This document shows, in pieces, positions 11,952-23,689 of a stretch of 64,000 nt of DNA. Both the position numbers and the translations under genes were made by a program. Within the stretch, counting starts at the first letter, position 1. Each line of letters opens with the position of its first letter. The notes beneath the pieces were generated by a model. It had not been told where the DNA came from, made no database searches, and saw only the letters and a list, made by a program, of their open reading frames with translations. Source of the DNA: Hygrocybe punicea (taxonomy: Eukaryota > Basidiomycota > Agaricomycetes > Agaricales > Hygrophoraceae); the NCBI GenBank assembly GCA_963556145.1, contig OY744472.1, positions 3,286,001 to 3,350,000 on the forward strand, given 5' to 3'.

Positions 11952-13286
11952 CTTGTTTAGAGGGCCAATGCTTCGCATGGCATGAACGAGTTCTTCTTTT
12001 CCTCTCCTCACTTTCATCATAGCAACCTCTCACCATAGCAATATAAAAAGTAAAAAAAATAAAACTGCATAGCATGTCTCAACCTCCTCTCCCACTGTCA
12101 TGTCTTCTTTGCTTCATCATGATGCAATATTCTCAGCCAAAAAAAGAGAGCAACACAATACATCAACTGTCAAATACAACTGTCTTTAAACAGTATGATA
12201 ACAATTGACTTACATTTGCTAAACCCTACTTCTCCATAACTTTGCCACACAACAGATGATAACATGAAGACAGCTGTGCTTGAGTGGACCAATGTTGCAT
12301 ATGGCATGAACAAAGTCTTGTTTCTATTATTGAATTTTTATTTGTATGATTATTACAAACATCAATAAGTGATTTTGCTTGAAATATATAATTAGTATAT
12401 AATATATACAGCGATATCACATTGAATTATATGTTTTAAGTAAAAATATCATTATATCATCTGAGTTACACTAATTTCTGCTTATATGGCTGATATTTCT
12501 ATATATAGTAATGGTAGTCACACGTGACTATGACTCCTGTGATCACCTCGAAATTTAGGATATATGGTATAAAATTACCTTATATGGTTAGACTGGTCAC
12601 ATGTGACTATCACCATTGCGATCAGCAAAAAATTTGCTATACAATATCAGAAATTGCCTTATATGGTTAGAGTGGTCACATGTGACTGTCACATCTGACC
12701 CGAAATGATAATATTAGGCAGCAGTTCAATTTTCAGCTGAATCTGATAAGAATTAAGGCCAGGATAAATATTGTGAATATAATTGCATTTGTGTAATGAA
12801 TATGATGAGCAGTATGTGATTTAGCATATATTATGCCAAATTACCATATATGGTTAGACTGGTCACATGTGACTATTACCATTGTGATCAGCAAAAAATT
12901 TGGTATATAATATCAAAAAGTACCCTATATGGTTAGACTGGTCACATGTGACTGTCACACCTTGCCCGAAATGTTTATATTAGTCAGCAGTTCAATTTTC
13001 AGCTAATTCCGATGAGAACTGAAGGCAGTATGAATATTTTGAATATAATTGGGAGGTAATTTGTCTTGTGTGAGACATCCCATATTTGGATGCTTATGTA
13101 AGCCACTCCAAACATGGCCCAGATTTTATGTTACATTTCAGCATAAGAAGTAGAATCATATCTCTCGCCCAAAAAGAGTTTCTCTATAGGCGATGCACAA
13201 ACATTAATGAATAAATTAATTAAGAACCTTCACTGAACCAGGTCTGATAAAGAACAAGTCTTTTAATAAATTAAAAGAACTCGTAA
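11952..13286 (-). mobile_element. Short non-autonomous Helitron, copy 1
   Basis: In minus orientation the 5' end TTACGAGTTC is at 13286 and the 3' end CTAAACAAG at 11952. It has the family-A terminal hairpins but no coding capacity. It is about 1335 bp and matches the copy at 17422-18769, differing mainly by about 12 bp in a TTAA-repeat tract. The left flank AAAAGGA is the helicase gene. The right flank (TTAATTAATTG...) is family-B leader, not helicase, so only one flank is original. The interior contains AT-rich sequence and five E-box-like palindromes. Confidence 0.85.
12517..12952. repeat. Array of five E-box palindromes (copy 1)
   Basis: GTCACATGTGAC occurs at 12596-12607, 12675-12686, 12862-12873 and 12941-12952, with a variant GTCACACGTGAC at 12517-12528. 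Spacing is 79, 79, 187 and 79 bp. Each sits beside an ATATGGTTAGACTG-like arm. The array is shared, inverted, with the copy at 17768-18203. Confidence 0.75.
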
Positions 13287-13532
13287 TTAATTAATTGATT
13301 AATTAATGTTTGAAATCAACCATAGAGCCAAATTCTGCATTTCCCACCATTTTATTTTGAGACAAATCATGAACAAACCAGCTTGTTCAAATTTTGTCCT
13401 CAAATATTTTCATCAATATAGGATTTATCTTGAGATCGTAAAAATTCAAGAACCACTCTGATGGATAAGAAAAAGAATTTATATGACGCGGAATTTGAGC
13501 CAAAAAGGAAAGTGTCACGGGCAGTCACACAC
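13287..13532 (+). mobile_element. Fragment of a family-B Helitron leader
   Basis: TTAATTAATTGATTAATTAATGTTTGAAATCAACC and the following sequence to about 13532 match the leaders that start at 31636 (minus) and 32993 (plus), but the first ~66 bp with the terminal hairpin are absent. It includes the conserved ATGGATAAGAAAAAG start (13461) seen in all three leaders. It abuts a nested Helitron terminus on one side and Harbinger sequence on the other. Confidence 0.65.
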
Positions 13533-13744
13533 TTGCTGCTATACAGCAAGTTCTTCGGGGCGTTGGTGTACAGCAATAGGCGCCTTCAAATCATGCGGTG
13601 GGACACACTGTCAGGGTCTATGTTGAACAGCCGGCAAAAGCCCGGCATACCCTCTGAGTTTGAATGTAATAGGTTAGAAAACATAGAATATGACTTGTTG
13701 TATTCACGTTTTATCACCAACTTGCATGGCTCGAGTACGACAAA
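13533..13744. other. Presumed Harbinger 5' non-coding region
   Basis: This is sequence between the family-B leader scrap and the transposase start. It contains a small palindrome, TTGCTGCTATACAGCAAG (about 13532-13549), at the presumed element boundary. No supported gene; the terminal repeat cannot be confirmed because the other end is outside the window. Confidence 0.35.
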
Positions 13745-15064
13745 ATGCCTCAACTCCCAAATTCACGTCCTCCGCGTCCTCCTCAACTTCGTGTTACAAA
13801 ATGGCAAATTATGCTTGATTCGCTTCAAAAACGTTACATGGAGACCAACCTCGAACTCGTCAAATATTTGTTATTGGATGACGAGGATAGCGATGTCGAT
13901 AGCCACAATACATCCCAGCCATTCTCTGCTTCAAGCAGTCCCCTTTCATCATGGCAAGGCAGTTCTCCGATCTCTGATCACATTCGTGATAGCTCACCGG
14001 CTCCCGATGAAATCGACCTCATCACACTCCTTTATGACAGGTTCAAAGTCTTGCAAGATCAACTTCTTTCTACTTGCTACCTTCAGCATGGCATACCAAT
14101 ACCCCGCAACTCCCAAATGGATCTCCTCGTGTGGTACAAGGAAAATAGTCCAATTCGTTTCCAGAGGAAGGTCCGTGTCCATCCGGATACTTTCGATCAC
14201 ATCCTCTCCCTCATCAAGGATGACCCCGTATTCGTCAGTAAATCTTTCAAAGATCAAATTCCTCTCCCTGTCCAACTCAGCATCTTTCTCAACCGTATTG
14301 GTCACTACGGAAACACGTCGTCTGTTGATGATATCGCGGAATGGGCAGTGCAATTAACGATGGTTCCAGGTGCAACTCCAAAGCGGTGCATGTTAGCGAT
14401 CATTAGTCTTCATGACTGAGCCATGTCCCTGCCGACGGAGAACGAAATACGCTCCTCTAAAGGTTGGAGCGAGAGGAAGGTGATTCCGGAATGGCGGAAT
14501 GGCTGGTTGGCCGTTGATGGAACAACATTCCCTCTTTTCCAGAAGCCGGGTCTACACAGAGAAGCATGGTTCGACAAGTCTTCGCAGTACTCGATGAACG
14601 GTAAATTTATCATTCTGCTTCATAATCTTCGCATCATCGACTATTCACTTGGGCACACTGGAAGTGCCCATGACTCCTACGCATTCCAGAGCACCTGCAT
14701 CTCCTCCGATCATCAAACATTCCTCCCTGAACACGAATGGATGTGGGCCGACTCAGCATACCCAGTCCGACCTTGGTGTGTCCCACCATTTCGGAAACGG
14801 CCCAATACCGAACTTTCTTGCGAACAAAGACGCTTCAATTACCGTTTATCAACTGTGCGAGTCTGAGCTGAACATGCGATCGGCCTCCTCAAGGGCCGAT
14901 TCCAATCCCTCCGCGAACTTCGTATCCAGATCGGCTCTCGCAAACTTCACAAGTGGGCAATTTTATGGGCCCGTTGCTGTGTAGTGCTTCATAAGCTTAT
15001 CATTCAATTTGAGGGCGATGACTCCGATACTACATGGAGGGACCGATGCACATTTTCAACCCTA
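13745..15064 (+). pseudogene. Harbinger (DDE_4) transposase, main part
   Basis: From ATG 13745 the frame encodes an N-terminal helical region (FRRKV-like VRVHPDTFDHI, QIPLPVQLSIFLNRIGHYG) and the DDE_Tnp_4 nuclease: GWLAVDGTTFPLFQKPG (first Asp), LGHTGSAHDSYAFQ (second Asp) and RFNYRLSTVRV...EHAIGLLKGRF (catalytic Glu region). The enzyme would cut and join element ends. Two in-frame TGA codons (14417-14419 and 14864-14866) break it; the second replaces an arginine expected between RV and AEHAIG, as a CGA-to-TGA change would. The frame is cut at 15064 by the Helitron 3' end, and its tail lies at 1068-838 on the minus strand. Codons are more GC-rich than in the Helitrons. Confidence 0.85.
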
Positions 15065-15521
15065 CTTGTTTAGTGGGCCAGTGCTGCGCATGGCATGAAC
15101 GAGTTCTTTTTTTCCCCTCCTCATTTCTTTATTGAATTAAGAAATAAGATTCAATTGCATAAAGCATGTTACATATGGCATCAGATAAATAGCATGTGTT
15201 GCATATTGCATATTATTCTAATAAGCCCACCTCCCACCTCTGCAACATAGAAATTAGCATAAAATAAATCTACATAGAGTGTCTTGATTCTTCATCAACC
15301 TCCTCTACCTGCCATTTCCCCTGTGTTGCACCATCATGCAACACTCTCAGCCATGAAGCAATTGCTCAGGGAGCAACAGGTCAACTGCCAAACACAACTG
15401 CCCCCCAAACAGTGTGCTGACAATTAACTCACATTTGCTCAACCCTACTTCTCCATGACCTTGAATGCCACACAACAGATTACCACATGAAGACAGCTGT
15501 GCTTGACCTCAAGGAGGATGC
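15065..15521 (-). other. 3' tail and 3' terminus of family-A Helitron
   Basis: Downstream of the stop codon at 15522 there are about 410 bp of non-coding tail. It ends with AAGAACTCGTTC (inverted copy of the 5' end), a short hairpin (GCCATGC loop GCA.TGGC) and CCACTAAACAAG, followed by T. The same tail design recurs at 11952, 18769, 32164 and 32798. By analogy with Helitrons the hairpin would be the replication terminator. Confidence 0.75.
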
Positions 15522-17421
15522 TCAAAGGCTCTGAGCATAAATAGCTGGTACAAGGTTTCTCCTTTTACAGTGTCTGATATCATGGTCTGAAAGTTGTGTA
15601 AGGACAGTGTCTCTGGAACAAGAGTTGCCTGTAATCATTCCATCATGATACCACACTTGTTTCTGTGCAGTAATAATACGTGAGGTGAAATGATATTGAC
15701 CATGATATACAATGCCTCTAAGTTCTAATGTCTTTGTGCAAGTCTCTGAAACAAATTCTAATCTATGACTGGTTTCAATGTTTTTAAATGGATACTCTAG
15801 CACAAGAATGTGTGGTGCTTCATTATAAAATACAAGTTGATTCATTCTGCTGTTGCAATCAGGACATCTTCTATTGGTTTTCTGTGACAATGTATCAACC
15901 CACTTCAAGGTAGATTGTTTAATGGTGTCATCAGCATGTAACACATAGCCTAGTCTGTCATCAATGGGTTCTTCTGCAAAGTCACATTGAGAACATTCAT
16001 GTTGAGAAGAGGCTACAATGTCATTGATAGCCAGATTTGTAACACTGACGCCCACAGTGCCTCTAGGAAAGTCTGTAGGATTCATGTTATGCAGTGTAGT
16101 TCTAAGGTGATCTCTTAGCTGTTCAAATGCCACATTTTGGTGCAACACCTGTGGAAAACCATGAGACAATGTGGTCAAATGATCATTCATGCTTCTGAAT
16201 ACTGTGGACCACTCTGCATGATTGTCTTTCCACAGTTCAAACAGAATGACCAACAATGAGTCATATGCACAGCTGTAGTCATTTCTATCCCAGATCAGTC
16301 CAGCTGGAGAGTTAATGACCTGTTGCTTGCCTGTGGATTCTTTGTTGACATGGTCTTTTGTGATCCGAGGCCTTTTAACTACTGGTTCATTGTTTGTGTC
16401 AAGTGAATGTTTTGGGGTTGAACCAATAGCAACTGAACCTTGTGCTGGAACAAATGAAGTTGCAATTACAGCTGCTTTCTGTTTTGCTTTGCCTTTTTCA
16501 ACCAATTGCCATGGGCTATCAGGGATTTTCCAAGCCAATATTAGTGGATCAGTTGGTGACCATTTAATAGCAGTGTCAGTTTTGGCAGGAACGTAGTGAA
16601 TTCCCTTCCACTGCTGAAAGTTTCGAAGCATAACAGAGCGTGTACCAGCATCAATGTGGTCAGGTAAAGCATCTTCATATCTGAGCCTGGTAATCTCATC
16701 AAGCAATTCTAATTCTCTAAATTCTTGTCTAAGATATCCAGAACAACCTCTAGTGATCACTTTAGTGTCAAAGCCTTGAATTATTACAGTTCCAGCAGCA
16801 GAAGCACTTCTAGACAATGAAGAATAATATGACATGTGGTTGAAGCAACTATTCAAATGCACAACATTGAATGGACGTGTTTTTCCTTGAGCAGCATGAG
16901 CAGTCATTGCAAAGTTAGGAAGCACCCAAACTTGTTGTCTCTCAATGGATTCCTTCAGGTCACTGGGAAATACACACTGAATGGTCTTGGTGTTTTTTAC
17001 AATGGGCACTACATTGTCAGGTAGTCCTGGAATCTGCACCAGCTTTGGAGGTTTGTCCAGTTCAACAAACAAAGTGTCAAGTACTCTTTTGCCATGACTT
17101 GCTTTCATTGACTGCCAGCCAACAACAAATCCTTCTTGTCCTTTTGTAATGCAGAGCTCAGTGGAATCATTGTTACGAAGCATCACAGGCATACCAAGAC
17201 ACAATGAGAGTTTCCCAGCAAAGTTATCAGTAGCAGCATGTCGCACTTTCCATATGTCTCTTTGTGTAAAGTCTATGTCACTGGATTGAGGTATAGCTTT
17301 AGATTTGGACTTGCTTCTTACAGAATCCTTGTCTTTTCCCCACTTGTCAATGGAATAGAAGTTGGTCAAGTTCTGGTTGGTGTCAGAAGCAAATCTGTCA
17401 CATCCAAGAAGATTGATCTGA
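15522..17421 (-). pseudogene. Helicase C-terminus with USP-like peptidase tail
   Basis: The frame continues directly from the helicase part (QINLLGCDRF). It holds the C-terminal PIF1-type motifs, including TAHAAQGKTRP and SLSRSASAAGT (nt ~16900-16780). A linker follows, then a domain with GLIWDRNDYSCAYDSLL (candidate Cys codon 16269-16271), a CxxC pair and a His-containing GIVYHGQYHFTSRI near 15680-15715. This Cys-box/His-box order resembles ubiquitin-specific peptidases (C19), whereas animal and plant Helitron2 proteins often carry an OTU peptidase. The peptidase assignment is inference from motifs. The piece itself is open, but separated from its N-terminal part by the insert at 17422-18769. 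Confidence 0.75.
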
Positions 17422-18769
17422 TTACGAGTTCTTTTAATTTATTAAAAGACTCGTTCTTTATCAGACCTGGTTCAGTGAAGGTTCGTAATTAATTAATTAA
17501 TTAATTAATTCATTAATGTTTTTGCATCGCCTATAGAGAAATTTTTTTTGGGCAAGAGATATGATTCTACTTCTTATGCTGGAATGTAACATAAAATTGG
17601 GGCCATGTTTGGAGTGGCTTACATAAGCATCCAAATATGGGATGTCTCACACAAGATAAATTACCTTCCAATTATATTCAAAATATTCATACTGCCTTCA
17701 GTTCTTATCAGAATTAGCTGAAAATTGAACTGCTGACTAATATAAACATTTCGGGCAAGGTGTGACAGTCACATGTGACCAGTCTAACCATATAGGGTAC
17801 TTTTTGATATTATATACCAAATTTTTTGCTGATCGCAATGGTAACAGTCACATGTGACCAGTCTAACCATATATGGTAATTTGGCATAATATATGCTAAA
17901 TCACATACTGCTCATCATATTCATTACACAAATGCAATTATATTCACAATATTTATCCTGGCCTTAATTCTTATCAGATTCAGCTGAAAATTGAACTGCT
18001 GCCTAATATTATCATTTCGGGTCAGATGTGACAGTCACATGTGACCACTCTAACCATATAAGGCAATTTCTGATATTGTATAGCAAATTTTTTGCTGATC
18101 GCAATGGTGATAGTCACATGTGACCAGTCTAACCATATAAGGTAATTTTATACCATATATCCTAAATTTCGAGGTGATCACAGGAGTCATAGTCACGTGT
18201 GACTACCATTACTATATATAGAAATATCAGCCATATAAGCAGAAATTAGTGTAACTCAGATGATATAATGATATTTTTACTTAAAACATATAATTCAATG
18301 TGATATCGCTGTATATATTATATACTAATTATATATTTCAAGCAAAATCACTTATTGATGTTTGTAATAATCATACAAATAAAAATTCAATAATAGAAAC
18401 AAGACTTTGTTCATGCCATATGCAACATTGGTCCACTCAAGCACAGCTGTCTTCATGTTATCATCTGTTGTGTGGCAAAGTTATGGAGAAGTAGGGTTTA
18501 GCAAATGTAAGTCAATTGTTATCATACTGTTTAAAGACAGTTGTATTTGACAGTTGATGTATTGTGTTGCTCTCTTTTTTTGGCTGAGAATATTGCATCA
18601 TGATGAAGCAAAGAAGACATGACAGTGGGAGAGGAGGTTGAGACATGCTATGCAGTTTTATTTTTTTTACTTTTTATATTGCTATGGTGAGAGGTTGCTA
18701 TGATGAAAGTGAGGAGAGGAAAAGAAGAACTCGTTCATGCCATGCGAAGCATTGGCCCTCTAAACAAGT
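17422..18769 (+). mobile_element. Short non-autonomous Helitron, copy 2
   Basis: It begins TTACGAGTTC and ends CTCTAAACAAG, 1348 bp, inserted precisely between A (17421) and T (18770) in the helicase gene. Joining the flanks gives the uninterrupted reading SQKD-QINLL seen in the related gene at 62690. The 5' terminus folds into a perfect-looking hairpin (ACGAGTTCTTTTAAT pairing with ATTAAAAGA-CTCGT, one bulge). The 3' end has the inverted GAACTCGTT about 42 bp from the terminus, then a hairpin. There is no coding capacity, so it must be mobilised by a full-length relative. Confidence 0.9.
17768..18203. repeat. Array of five E-box palindromes (copy 2)
   Basis: GTCACATGTGAC occurs at 17768-17779, 17847-17858, 18034-18045 and 18113-18124, with a variant GTCACGTGTGAC at 18192-18203. 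Spacing and arms are as in the inverted copy at 12517-12952. It is a candidate protein-binding array in the 5' half of the element. Confidence 0.75.
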
Positions 18770-21700
18770 CCTTTTGTGAGTGAATGCCACATATGATAGG
18801 AACATTTCTAAAATTCTTTGAGGCAACATTGGGCTGGTCTGGACGTTTGCCTGCAATTCTGGTTCTCAAAAATTGAATGTCCTGTGCAGTACACTTGCCA
18901 TAGCGCATGTTGACAAGGGCTGTTCTGAACAATGCATCCTCATCTGTTTGGGTCCTCTGTCTCATGTTTTCTCTGAGAATCACCACTGTGGTCACTTGAT
19001 GCCAGAGTGCTTTTCCAATGGCAGTTTCCTGAGAGTGTGTTGTCAAGGCTGATGTGATCTGAGTGCCAACTGTTCCACTGTACAATGATGCACCTCCAAC
19101 TGGTGGTAACTGAGCAAAGTCTCCAGCAAATATCATGTTGATTCCACCAAATGGGATGTCATGTATACTCAAAGCTTTAGCCAGTCTAACACTGATTTTG
19201 TAGAGATCATGACAAGACAACATTGAGACTTCATCAATGAAAATATAGTCAACTCCTTCTAGTCTACCTTTGAGCTGAGCAATGCCCAGTGCTTCATTTC
19301 TATTTGACATGTTTGGATTGATGCCCAGGAAGTAGTGATAAGTTGAGCCATTTTGCAGAGCTGCAGATGTACCAGTAGGACCAAGAATAACAAATCTGTG
19401 AGACTCATGTACATTGTCAAAGAAATCAACAACTGCTTTGATGACTTGTGATTTTCCAGTGCCAGCCATTCCAGCAATATTCATTTTCAACTGGTCACTG
19501 CTGGGAGACGAAGTGTGATTTGCAATAATCCTAAAGGCTCTTTTCTGCTCAGTGTTCAAGCTGAATTTTCTAACTGTAGCATCAATTAGCTTTTGTCGCT
19601 GTGCATTTTCAGCTCTGAATGTTTGCATCAAGTATGATTGGTCCACAATCATCACATAATTTTCATTTGGATCAGTATATGTTTTGTGTGAAGTAGACTT
19701 TGAGTTTGCAGGAATGTGTTGATTTCTCTCATCCAATATATCTTGTCTTTGTTCTTGAACCAGTTGTTTCCATTGAGTACCAGGTTGATTCATTTCAACT
19801 TCAAGTGGAGCATAATTTACAGTAATAGAACCATCTGGACATGGATCAAGCCAACCAATATTTCTGACAATGTTTTCAGTGGCATCCATTTGAGCTTTGA
19901 TCAGTCTACCATGTTGACCAAGCTCAGAATATCTGTTAGTGCCATAATCTGCATTGTTTTTGTCCTGCTCATAATTATCATCTCCAAAGTCACCACCATT
20001 TTGAATGTTGTCATCATCCAAGTGTGAAATCATGTCTGCAGTCATAAATTGAGGACAAGTACCATCTAACACTGCTCCTTGTCTAAGCTGAGCAGAATAG
20101 TCATCTCTAGCATCAAGGCATTCATATCTCAGATTAAAGTTGTCCATAATCTCTAATTGTCTAATGGTAAATTCATAATCAGTGAATGCTTCATCCCATG
20201 ATTCCAGTTCACTTTTCAGGTCATGACCAGATCTCCATGGTTTGAACAGAGTGAGCATAGTGGTGCAATAATATTCTCTGTCTCCTCTATCACGTCTGGG
20301 CAGTGAACCACCAACAAAGTTTGGAACAACATGCTTCTTCTTTTCACTGAATTCTATGCAGTGTGTTTCATACAATGGGTGATCTTCTAGAAAAAGCTTG
20401 GTATCTTCTTGAACCAGCTCAGTGCTATCAGAGTCATTGTCCTCTGAATCACATTCTATGAAGGTGTCATTATCTTTGATGTTCAGATCATCAAATTCTA
20501 TGCTCAAGTCATTACTGGTAGATACATTAGATCTCGAAGTTTTTTTGTGAGTTGCAGTTTGTGGCTCAGATTCCAAGACATCTAACTCATCATGACTGTT
20601 TATTTCATCATGAGCTTTTTGAATGTTTCTCTTGACTCTTTCTGCACCCTGCACCCATTCATATAAATTTATGTCTTCATAATAAGCTGGTCTGTAAATA
20701 TAGTCATGCACAGCAGATAGTCCTATGAATTTTCTCTTTTGATTGTGCAACACTACTTTTTCAGAGTCAACTTGCATGTCATCATTTGCATCTGGATTCC
20801 AAACTTTCTGGACTTCTCTCACATAGTTTCTCCAATAAACAGGAATGAATTTGTGACTGGTGTAATGGTCAGGGTTTCCAAGCAGATACATTGAAGCCAT
20901 TGGACCACCAATTTCAAGATTTGCAGTCAAAGCATTTATGATCTGGGTGATGAGTTTTCTAGCTTTGTCTTTTCTTTTCATGGATCCTCCAAGCATTTCT
21001 GAGTTTCTGTCAAACACACTTCTGATGGTATCAAATATGCTATATGTTTTCAATCCAGGTTTTGTAATATATTCAGAGATATATGCCTCAATGGCTTTGA
21101 TTGCAGTACCAGAAAGAAGGCTTGTAACATCAGAATTGCAACGCAGTAGAAATGTTACAAGTGGCATCAATGTATTGATCCATGCTTCACCCTTTTTCAT
21201 ATTCAATGCACCAGTTTTTGGGTCTACTTGTGTTGATTCAAACACAGGTCTGGGAAATCTAGCTTTGCATTTACCATGTTTGTTCATGCAACTGGGTCTG
21301 TCTTTTCTCTGGACTTTCTCATTGTTTGAACTGTTTCTGCCACAATTATGAACATTAGAGCATAATATCAAATGATCAACAGTGTTATGAAATCTATCCC
21401 ACCATAAATTAACCTGTTTGCAATCATTGCAATTGTTGTCACTGTTCACATCATGCCTAATTGTACACATGGGTGGGGGTGCTTCAGGCAGAGTCTGAGT
21501 GGGATCTTTGTAGTCTTCTTGTGCAGATTTCTGGTTGACTTTAGCTTTGACTTCATCCATTGTTCCAGTCATGAATTCACCAATATGTATGCTTTCTAGA
21601 TACTGAACAAAACCTTGTTGGAAATCTGAATTTGGATCCATTATTCTATCTCTGATTTCCTGAGGTGACAGACATCCTTTGAGCCATAGTAGCATGTGCA

Positions 21701-23009
21701 TGTGAAGTGTGAGACGTCCTTGTTGCTCCACTGTGCCATAGTATGCCTTAGTGTCACCATAAAAGCCAGAATGGTTTGAACCAACTCCCAGGACATGTTT
21801 GATAAATAGCTCTACCATAAAGTGAAAGAATCTAGCACCAGCCACAGGATTTTCTGCAATAAGTCTGTACCGCTCATCATATTCTCTAAGCTCTGGTGTA
21901 AAGGTTTCTTTGGTATCAGCAAAATATAATGACAGTGGATGCATGTTATCTGCAGGTGAAAATGTGATGAACCAGGAAGGTGCACCCACAAAGGATATCA
22001 GAGACCATACTTCATTTCTCATATATTTCTTGCTTGTGAGTGATCCTTTTACATGACTTCCTACATGATCAATGTCTTTAATTAATTGGAAACATAACTT
22101 CTCTTCATCTGTTTCTGGAGTGACATGTTCACCATTTTCCATTTTTCTAGCAATGTTATTCAAAACTCCAAGATCAACATCCATCAATCTTTGTGAAATG
22201 TGTTCAAATTTTGCTTTTTCAGCTAATAAATAGCCAGCTGTTGTAGACTCCTTTATTTGCTCATGGTTGAATGCAATAAAAGGAAAGTGTGGATCTTTCT
22301 GAAACCTCTTGTCATAGTACATTAACAAGTGTCTTTTGTGTTTGATTTCAGATATGTTGCCTTGGATCAGAGAGTTTCCAATTCCACCAAGTCCATAGGG
22401 AAACAACCATGGCATCATTTGAGGGAATAACTGAGGATTATTATAGATGGATTGTGGATCACTCTCATGTCCAATTGCTAGGATCTTTTCATTATCCATC
22501 AAATGTTTCAAGGCAATGGCTTTTATGGCTTTGATACTTTTGGTTGAGTATTCTTCACCAGTCAGACCATGAACTACAAATGGACACATGCCAGTCTCAG
22601 TACCTTCGTCCTCTTCCATGTCATTAACAGCAGTAGCTTCTGGGTTTTTGTTGACAAAGTATTTTCTGTGCTCTACCACAACTGGTATGTCATTCTCAGG
22701 ATATTGCTTCAAGTTTTCTTCTCAAATCTCCAAGTCAAAATAGTTGCCGTGATTCAGTTTCAGCCAGTTCAAAGCAGTGGCAACTTTGTTTCTCCTAACA
22801 AGCAATGGTGTATGCTCAAAATCAGATTTTGTAGGCTTACATGGTCCAGTATAAATAAATGCTAGCACTTGATCCAACTCATCAACAGGTGGGGGTAAAA
22901 TGTCATAAATCTTAGGAGTTGGATTGGCAAATGTAATGGCGTTTGCTCTCATCTTGTGCATGCCTGAAGAAACTCGAACTATGCATCTATTGTGTCTCAC
23001 TCTAGCAAT
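18770..23009 (-). pseudogene. Helitron Rep-helicase, central part (H2)
   Basis: It reads, in order: DUF6570 (from RVRHNRCIVRV near 22990); the Rep domain with HUH motif LHMHM near 21700; the Y2 motif AYISEYITKPG near 21080; an acidic linker; and the PIF1-like helicase with GMAGTGKS near 19465. It ends at SQKD where the short Helitron is inserted. A TGA at 22722-22724 replaces a serine conserved in H1 and family B, so the gene is dead. The part from 21130 down is essentially identical to 9590-11951. Just before the MITE about six residues (NLSYAEQ in H1) are missing. Confidence 0.85.
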
Positions 23010-23011
23010 TA

Positions 23012-23689
23012 CAGCGTATTTCATAAAGGTAGGCCGCAACCAAAAAAAAAAAAAAAGTTGACTAAGCTTGGTCACTGCCGGGTAGCGGCTGTGGCTGAGC
23101 TACAGAAACTACATTTCTTCAGTGAGAACAATGCTATCTAATCCCAATAGTAGTCCCAGCCTTAAATAAGTATATGTAGACCCTTTGAGAGTATTTCTTA
23201 CAGGAAAAAATACCCATTGGCATTGTCAGGTAATTTCTTGAAGAGAAGCTTTCCATTTTAGGTAGTGTGGCTCATTGATATGTGCATTTAGATACTATCA
23301 CCATCTAAAATCTTGTTGTATTTCATTTTATCTGAGTGAAAGGTTGATTTTACTACTACTGGATTTTTTAAAGAAGTTTTGGAATACTCCCTGGGTCATT
23401 GTAAATATTTTATGAAATTGGACCTTAGGTTTTCCTTTTTTGGAGTAAACTGGCATAGGTGGCTCAAACCTCACCAGAATTATACAACACAATTTTTCCT
23501 GAACAAAGTGTCCTCAGCAGGTCTACATATATTTATTTAAGGCTGGGACTACTATTGGGATTAGATAGCATTGTTCTCACTGAAGAAATGTAGTTTCTGT
23601 AGCTCAGCCACAGCCGCTACCCGGCAGTGACCGAGCTTAGTCAACTTTTTTTTTTTTTTGGTTGCGGCCTACCTTTATGAAATACGCTG
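23012..23689. mobile_element. MITE with ~180-bp TIRs and TA duplication
   Basis: The 678-bp insert has terminal inverted repeats starting CAGCGTATTTCATAAAGG and extending for about 180 bp, interrupted only by length changes in an A/T run. It is flanked by TA on both sides (23010-23011 and 23690-23691), and removing it restores the Helitron frame. The TA duplication suggests mobilisation by a Tc1/mariner-type transposase, but the superfamily is inferred. No ORF of note. Confidence 0.9.

Larger units (their letters stand above)
1069..13286 (+). mobile_element. Helitron H1 (Helitron2-like), rearranged
   Basis: The element begins TTACGAGTTCTT at 1069, directly after CATCATG of the Harbinger element. 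It runs through a ~4-kb leader, the N-terminal coding part (5166-8413), a solo LTR, and the Rep/helicase part (9023-11951), and ends at a nested short Helitron. The expected C-terminus and 3' end are missing here but lie inverted at 17421-15065. Relative to its relatives, the 5' terminus lacks a ~25-bp half of the terminal hairpin, probably lost between repeated GTTCTT tracts. The copy is dead in its present form. Confidence 0.8.

Noticed and set aside
13461..14357. A 298-codon ORF starting MDKKKNLYDAEF
   Set aside because: Only its first ~25 codons (family-B leader) are conserved elsewhere. The rest overlaps the Harbinger transposase in another frame and is a chance extension across an element junction.
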